Source: Novimethylophilus sp036504375
GTDB lineage: Bacteria; Pseudomonadota; Gammaproteobacteria; Burkholderiales; Methylophilaceae
DNA: 42,657 bases
Direction: 5' to 3'
Assembly: GCF_036504375.1 (NCBI RefSeq)
Contig: NZ_DASXVH010000046.1
Coordinates: forward strand, 1-42,657
Shown piece by piece: positions 39,442 to 42,657 of this stretch. The position numbers were made by a program, and so were the translations under genes. How positions within the stretch are numbered: position 1 is the first letter of the stretch; each line of letters starts with the position of its first letter. The notes under the pieces are model-generated. The model was not told the origin of the DNA. It saw only the letters and a list, made by a program, of their open reading frames with translations, and searched no databases.

Positions 39442-41421
39442 ATGCCAACAACCCTATACGCAGGATCGAGACCTTTAATCCTCGCCGTATTACTGTTGTT
39501 TATCCTGGCTCTAACATTTGTTATTTATTACCCCGGCCTGTCCGGGCCATTCGTATTTGACGACATACCAAATATAGAGCGCAACAGCTACATTGCGATT
39601 CAGGATGTCAAGCCGCACACTCTCATCAAGGCAGGAGTTTCAAGCGCCAGCAGCGCGTTAGGGCGGCCTCTTAGCTTGGTTAGCTTCGCCCTCAATTATC
39701 ATGCGGCCGGGCTCAATCCGTTTTATTTCAAGCTCACCAACCTGATTATTCACCTAGCCAATGGGCTGGGAATTTTTATCCTGACGTTGCTATTGCTGGA
39801 TTTTTACCGGAAACAATTTCAGCCTGGTCTTGCCGCCACACACATACAGGTGATCAGTTTGGCAGTGGCCGCCGCATGGCTTTTGCACCCATTCAACCTC
39901 ACTGGCGTACTGTATGTCGTACAGCGAATGACCAGCCTGAGTGCGTTTTTTAGTATTTGGGGGTTGGCACTTTTCTTTTGGGGCAGAATCCGCCTCTATG
40001 AAGGGGCGGGCGGAGCTGTTCCGGTTTTTGCAAGTTTTCTGCTGTTCACACCATTAGCCATATTAAGCAAGGAGACTGGCGCACTACTCCCGGTGTTCAT
40101 GCTGGCTGCGGAAATTGTATTTTTTAATTTCTATGCCGAAAAGCCTGTTGCACGCAACATTCTTCTGGGTTTTTATATTTGCTTTGCCGCCATTCCCATA
40201 GTTGCCATGCTCGTTTATATCGTGATGCATCCGCAGTGGCTCCTGGCCGGGTACAGCAACAGGACTTTCTCACTCATTGAGCGCTTGATGACCGAGGCGC
40301 GCGTATTGTGGTTTTACTTGTGGCAAATCATTCTTCCAAGTAATGCTCAAATGGGCCTGTATCACGACGATATTGTCAATTCACGCGGGCTGTTCAAGCC
40401 GGTTAGCACAATATTTTCGCTCGCCGGAATTCTGACTCTTCTGGGGTTGTCATTTGTTATTCGCAAAAAGGCACCTCTCATTGCGTTTGGCTTACTGTTC
40501 TTTTTTGCTGGGCACACTCTTGAATCGACGATATTTCCATTGGATATTGCTTACGAACATCGCAACTACCTTCCGATGTATGGCATTCTGCTTATGCTGT
40601 TTTTTTATTTGCTCTACCCGTTGCGCTACTTGAATATCCTGCGTTTACGACAAATAGTTGCCATACTACTCATCAGTCTTTTTTCTTTTAACACCTTTTC
40701 CCGCGCAAATGAATGGTCGAATCCATATGATCTTTTTCACGCACAAGTGGAGCATCATCCCAATTCAGTCAGGAGTAATGTTGAAATGGGGTCTATTTAC
40801 AGCAACATGACCGCGAACGACCCGGCTGGAACAGAAATGTATTATCAACTTTCTCAGCAATACTATGAAAATGCAGTGAAACTTGATATTAATGACGTTG
40901 GCGGACTGTTTGGGTTGATCATGTTGAATGCGAGCACCGCCAGAATTATTGATTCCAATTGGCTTAAAGATATGGCATATCGGCTTGAGCATGCCCCCTA
41001 TGCTGCGATAACGAGTGACAAGCTTATCAGTCTCACCAATTGCCAATTGCAAGGACGCTGCAAGTTGCCCGATATAGAAATTGAGGCATTGTTGATGGCT
41101 GCTTTGCGCAATCCAACGGCAACCGGCCAAAATCGATCCAAAATATTGTTTGCGCTGAGTTCATATTTGATCAATGTAAAGCGTGACTACCCGGGGGCGC
41201 TTGCTGTCATGCATGAAATGGCGGATTTATCGCCTTATGATTTGGAATACCGCTTCGCTCTAATAAAATTTCTGACCGCATTGCAGCGACCTGATGAAGC
41301 GGATATAGAAATTCAGAAAGCGCGCACGATGGATACACAAAGAAAGCACACAACAACAATTGCTGAGCTTGAAAAGCAACTTGCCGACATCAAGGCACGG
41401 CAAATCACCAAAGAAAAATGA
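39442..41421 (+). CDS. GT-C/TMTC-like membrane glycosyltransferase with C-terminal TPR-like region
   Basis: A 659-residue protein. About eleven to twelve membrane segments fill residues 10-425; a soluble helical region follows to the end. Right after the first membrane helix comes GPFVFDDIPNIERN with D40 D41, the acidic signature of GT-C enzymes and specifically of TMTC/DUF1736-type O-mannosyltransferase relatives; GRPLSLVSFALNY and LTNLIIHLANG fit the same group. The C-terminal region contains TPR-like helix pairs (QQYYENAVKLDINDVGGLFG, AVMHEMADLSPYDLEYRFA). Location directly after pilA suggests it glycosylates the pilin, as TfpO/TfpW do in Pseudomonas, but it is not of the PglL/PilO type. 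No catalytic proof from sequence. Confidence 0.75.
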   Translation: MPTTLYAGSRPLILAVLLLFILALTFVIYYPGLSGPFVFDDIPNIERNSYIAIQDVKPHTLIKAGVSSASSALGRPLSLVSFALNYHAAGLNPFYFKLTNLIIHLANGLGIFILTLLLLDFYRKQFQPGLAATHIQVISLAVAAAWLLHPFNLTGVLYVVQRMTSLSAFFSIWGLALFFWGRIRLYEGAGGAVPVFASFLLFTPLAILSKETGALLPVFMLAAEIVFFNFYAEKPVARNILLGFYICFAAIPIVAMLVYIVMHPQWLLAGYSNRTFSLIERLMTEARVLWFYLWQIILPSNAQMGLYHDDIVNSRGLFKPVSTIFSLAGILTLLGLSFVIRKKAPLIAFGLLFFFAGHTLESTIFPLDIAYEHRNYLPMYGILLMLFFYLLYPLRYLNILRLRQIVAILLISLFSFNTFSRANEWSNPYDLFHAQVEHHPNSVRSNVEMGSIYSNMTANDPAGTEMYYQLSQQYYENAVKLDINDVGGLFGLIMLNASTARIIDSNWLKDMAYRLEHAPYAAITSDKLISLTNCQLQGRCKLPDIEIEALLMAALRNPTATGQNRSKILFALSSYLINVKRDYPGALAVMHEMADLSPYDLEYRFALIKFLTALQRPDEADIEIQKARTMDTQRKHTTTIAELEKQLADIKARQITKEK

Positions 41422-42278
41422 CCGCTAAAATTTCCATCGTCATTCCGGCGAAAAATGAGGCTCATGGCTTGCAAAGCTTGCTGCCCGCTATCGGCGCAAT
41501 ATGTCCGGAAGCCGAGGTTGTCGTCATTGACGACGGATCGCATGACGAGACCGTGGCAATTTGCCGCCAGAACAATGTCAGAGTGATCTCTCATCCTCAC
41601 AGTCTGGGTAACGGCGCAGCCGTTAAAACAGGAGCGCGTGCTGCACAGGGAGCTATCATGCTGTTCATGGATGCTGACGGCCAGCACCAGCCGCAGGATA
41701 TTCCCCGCCTGCTGGAAAAGCTCAACGCAGGCTACGATATGGTCGTCGGAGCGCGTGGCAATGGCTCCCAGGCCGGCATGCACCGCTCTCTTGCCAATGG
41801 CTTCTACAATCGGTTGGCAACCTGGATGGTGGGGCATAAAGTGGCTGACCTTACCTCGGGCTTTCGTGCCGTGCGGGCGGAGAAATTCCGCAAATTTCTC
41901 TATCTGTTGCCGAACGGATTCTCGTATCCGACCACGATTACCATGGGTTTTTTCCGGGCTGGCTATCCAGTGGCGTATGTCCCTATCCATGCGCCAAAGC
42001 GAATTGGCAAAAGTCATCTGCGTATCGCGCGAGATGGAGTGCGATTTCTGTTGATCATCTTCAGGGTGGGCACGCTTTATTCACCGCTCAAGATATTTTT
42101 CCCCATTAGTCTACTGTTCATGCTGCTGGGACTCGGCAACTATCTGCATAGTTTTCTTACCATTCATCGGTTTACCAATATGAGTGCCTTGCTTTTCATC
42201 GCCTCCATATTGATTTTTCTGATCGGGTTGGTGTCGGAACAGATTACCTCGTTGAATTACCGGGACAGTGAGCGATAA
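41418..42278 (+). CDS. Family 2 glycosyltransferase (polyprenyl-phosphate type)
   Basis: A 286-residue enzyme. The GT-A domain opens ISIVIPAKNEAHGL, with DDGS at residues 38-41 and DADGQH at 85-90, followed by VVGARGNGS and DLTSGFRAVR. Two hydrophobic helices occur at the C-terminus (about 230-275). This matches DPM1-like enzymes that load a sugar from a nucleotide onto undecaprenyl phosphate. It would make the lipid-linked donor for the preceding GT-C enzyme, since GT-C proteins use such donors. Its ATG overlaps the GT-C stop by four bases (ATGA). Confidence 0.92.
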   Translation: MTAKISIVIPAKNEAHGLQSLLPAIGAICPEAEVVVIDDGSHDETVAICRQNNVRVISHPHSLGNGAAVKTGARAAQGAIMLFMDADGQHQPQDIPRLLEKLNAGYDMVVGARGNGSQAGMHRSLANGFYNRLATWMVGHKVADLTSGFRAVRAEKFRKFLYLLPNGFSYPTTITMGFFRAGYPVAYVPIHAPKRIGKSHLRIARDGVRFLLIIFRVGTLYSPLKIFFPISLLFMLLGLGNYLHSFLTIHRFTNMSALLFIASILIFLIGLVSEQITSLNYRDSER

Positions 42279-42657
42279 AAAACGGCTCTTGGTACTGACT
42301 TCCACCTTCCCGCGCTGGCAAGGCGACAGGGAGCCACCATTTGTTTTTGAACTCTGCCGGCGTCTGGCGGATCAATTCCACGTTATCGTGCTGGCTCCTC
42401 ATGCGGCGGGTGCTCAGTGTCATGAAATCATGGACGGCGTCGAGGTGGTGCGCTTTCGTTATTTCTTCTCTCGCTGGGAGCGGCTGACCTATCAAGGCGG
42501 CATTCTGCCCAATCTCAAACAAAATCGCTGGCGTTACTTATTGCTGCCCTGTTTCTTTGTCAGCCAATTAACGGCGATATGCCGAGTACTGCGGCGAACC
42601 CATATTGATGTCATCCATGCTCACTGGCTAATCCCGCAGGGGCTGACTGTCGCCGTC
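42268..42657 (+). CDS. Family 4 glycosyltransferase (partial, N-terminal 130 residues)
   Basis: The open frame runs off the window. It starts with GTG 42268 inside the end of the family 2 gene (11-base overlap) and reads RLLVLTSTFPRWQGDREPPFVFEL, given here as LLVLTSTFPRWQGD and PPFVFEL, then VIVLAPHA and IDVIHAHWLIPQG. These are N-terminal marks of GT-B family 4 enzymes. A role in building the glycan of the same locus is likely by position. Specificity is not readable. Confidence 0.85.
   Translation, partial: MSDKKRLLVLTSTFPRWQGDREPPFVFELCRRLADQFHVIVLAPHAAGAQCHEIMDGVEVVRFRYFFSRWERLTYQGGILPNLKQNRWRYLLLPCFFVSQLTAICRVLRRTHIDVIHAHWLIPQGLTVAV

Noticed and set aside
1..42657. CRISPR arrays, tRNA or rRNA genes, complete transposases
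   Set aside because: I found no regularly spaced repeats, no cloverleaf with a CCA end and no transposase motif on either strand.

Overview
The window reads as a stretch of chromosome from a free-living betaproteobacterium. The best fit is the Nitrosomonadales, perhaps the Gallionellaceae/Sideroxydans neighbourhood. That is inferred from gene order and gene content (yqgE-ruvX-pyrR-pyrB-pyrC', pilT/pilU next to yggS-proC, ilvBHC-psd, exported beta-propeller plus SRPBCC pair), not from a marker gene. Most of the DNA is GC-rich, densely packed housekeeping sequence. Three stretches look visibly more AT-rich and probably accessory: about 20.1-20.9 kb, 34.0-36.5 kb and 38.7-42.6 kb. I see no rRNA, tRNA, CRISPR array or intact insertion sequence.

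Layout. 0-4.6 kb: end of ribBA, then yqgE-ruvX-pyrR-pyrB and a dihydroorotase-like pyrC' that has lost its metal-binding HxH, followed by an exported DUF3617 protein. 4.6-9.97 kb: a 62-residue unknown gene, the pilus retraction ATPases pilU and pilT (minus strand), and divergently yggS-proC-yggT-DUF167. 9.97-18.3 kb: a dynamin-like GTPase with an unusual P-loop; a two-gene tautomerase/SnoaL operon with a clear sigma-70 promoter; rng-maf; yajL; marC; nudJ-mnmA; and a Rap1a/Tai-like small exported protein. 18.3-20.8 kb: a REP-like inverted pair, a radical SAM protein, tpiA, and upstream of tpiA a single integron gene cassette with its own attC site and no integrase in view. 20.96-24.57 kb: a five-gene minus-strand operon encoding a b-type cytochrome, an SHP-type monoheme cytochrome c, a diheme cytochrome c and a QseBC/PmrAB-like two-component system, preceded by a sequence matching the PmrA/QseB box. 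24.6-33.97 kb: GST, nadC, a GspE/PilB-type ATPase facing a triply degenerate REC-GGDEF-EAL protein, then ilvB-ilvH-ilvC and psd. 34-38.7 kb: an AT-rich MBOAT O-acyltransferase plus SGNH-like partner, rppH, and an exported YVTN beta-propeller/SRPBCC pair. 38.7-42.66 kb: a type IV pilin (pilA) with a sigma-54-type promoter, then a large membrane protein with the Asp-Asp signature of GT-C (TMTC-like) glycosyltransferases and TPR-like tail, a family 2 glycosyltransferase and the start of a family 4 glycosyltransferase.

How it fits together. Type IV pilus function recurs: retraction motors (pilT, pilU), a second assembly-type ATPase beside a probable non-catalytic c-di-GMP protein, and the pilin next to likely glycosylation genes. 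The most unusual points are the lone integron cassette, the self-regulated heme-protein operon whose kinase carries a His/Glu/Asp-rich periplasmic segment, and the pilA-linked GT-C enzyme. Functions are inferred by recognising family motifs by eye; no database search was possible.
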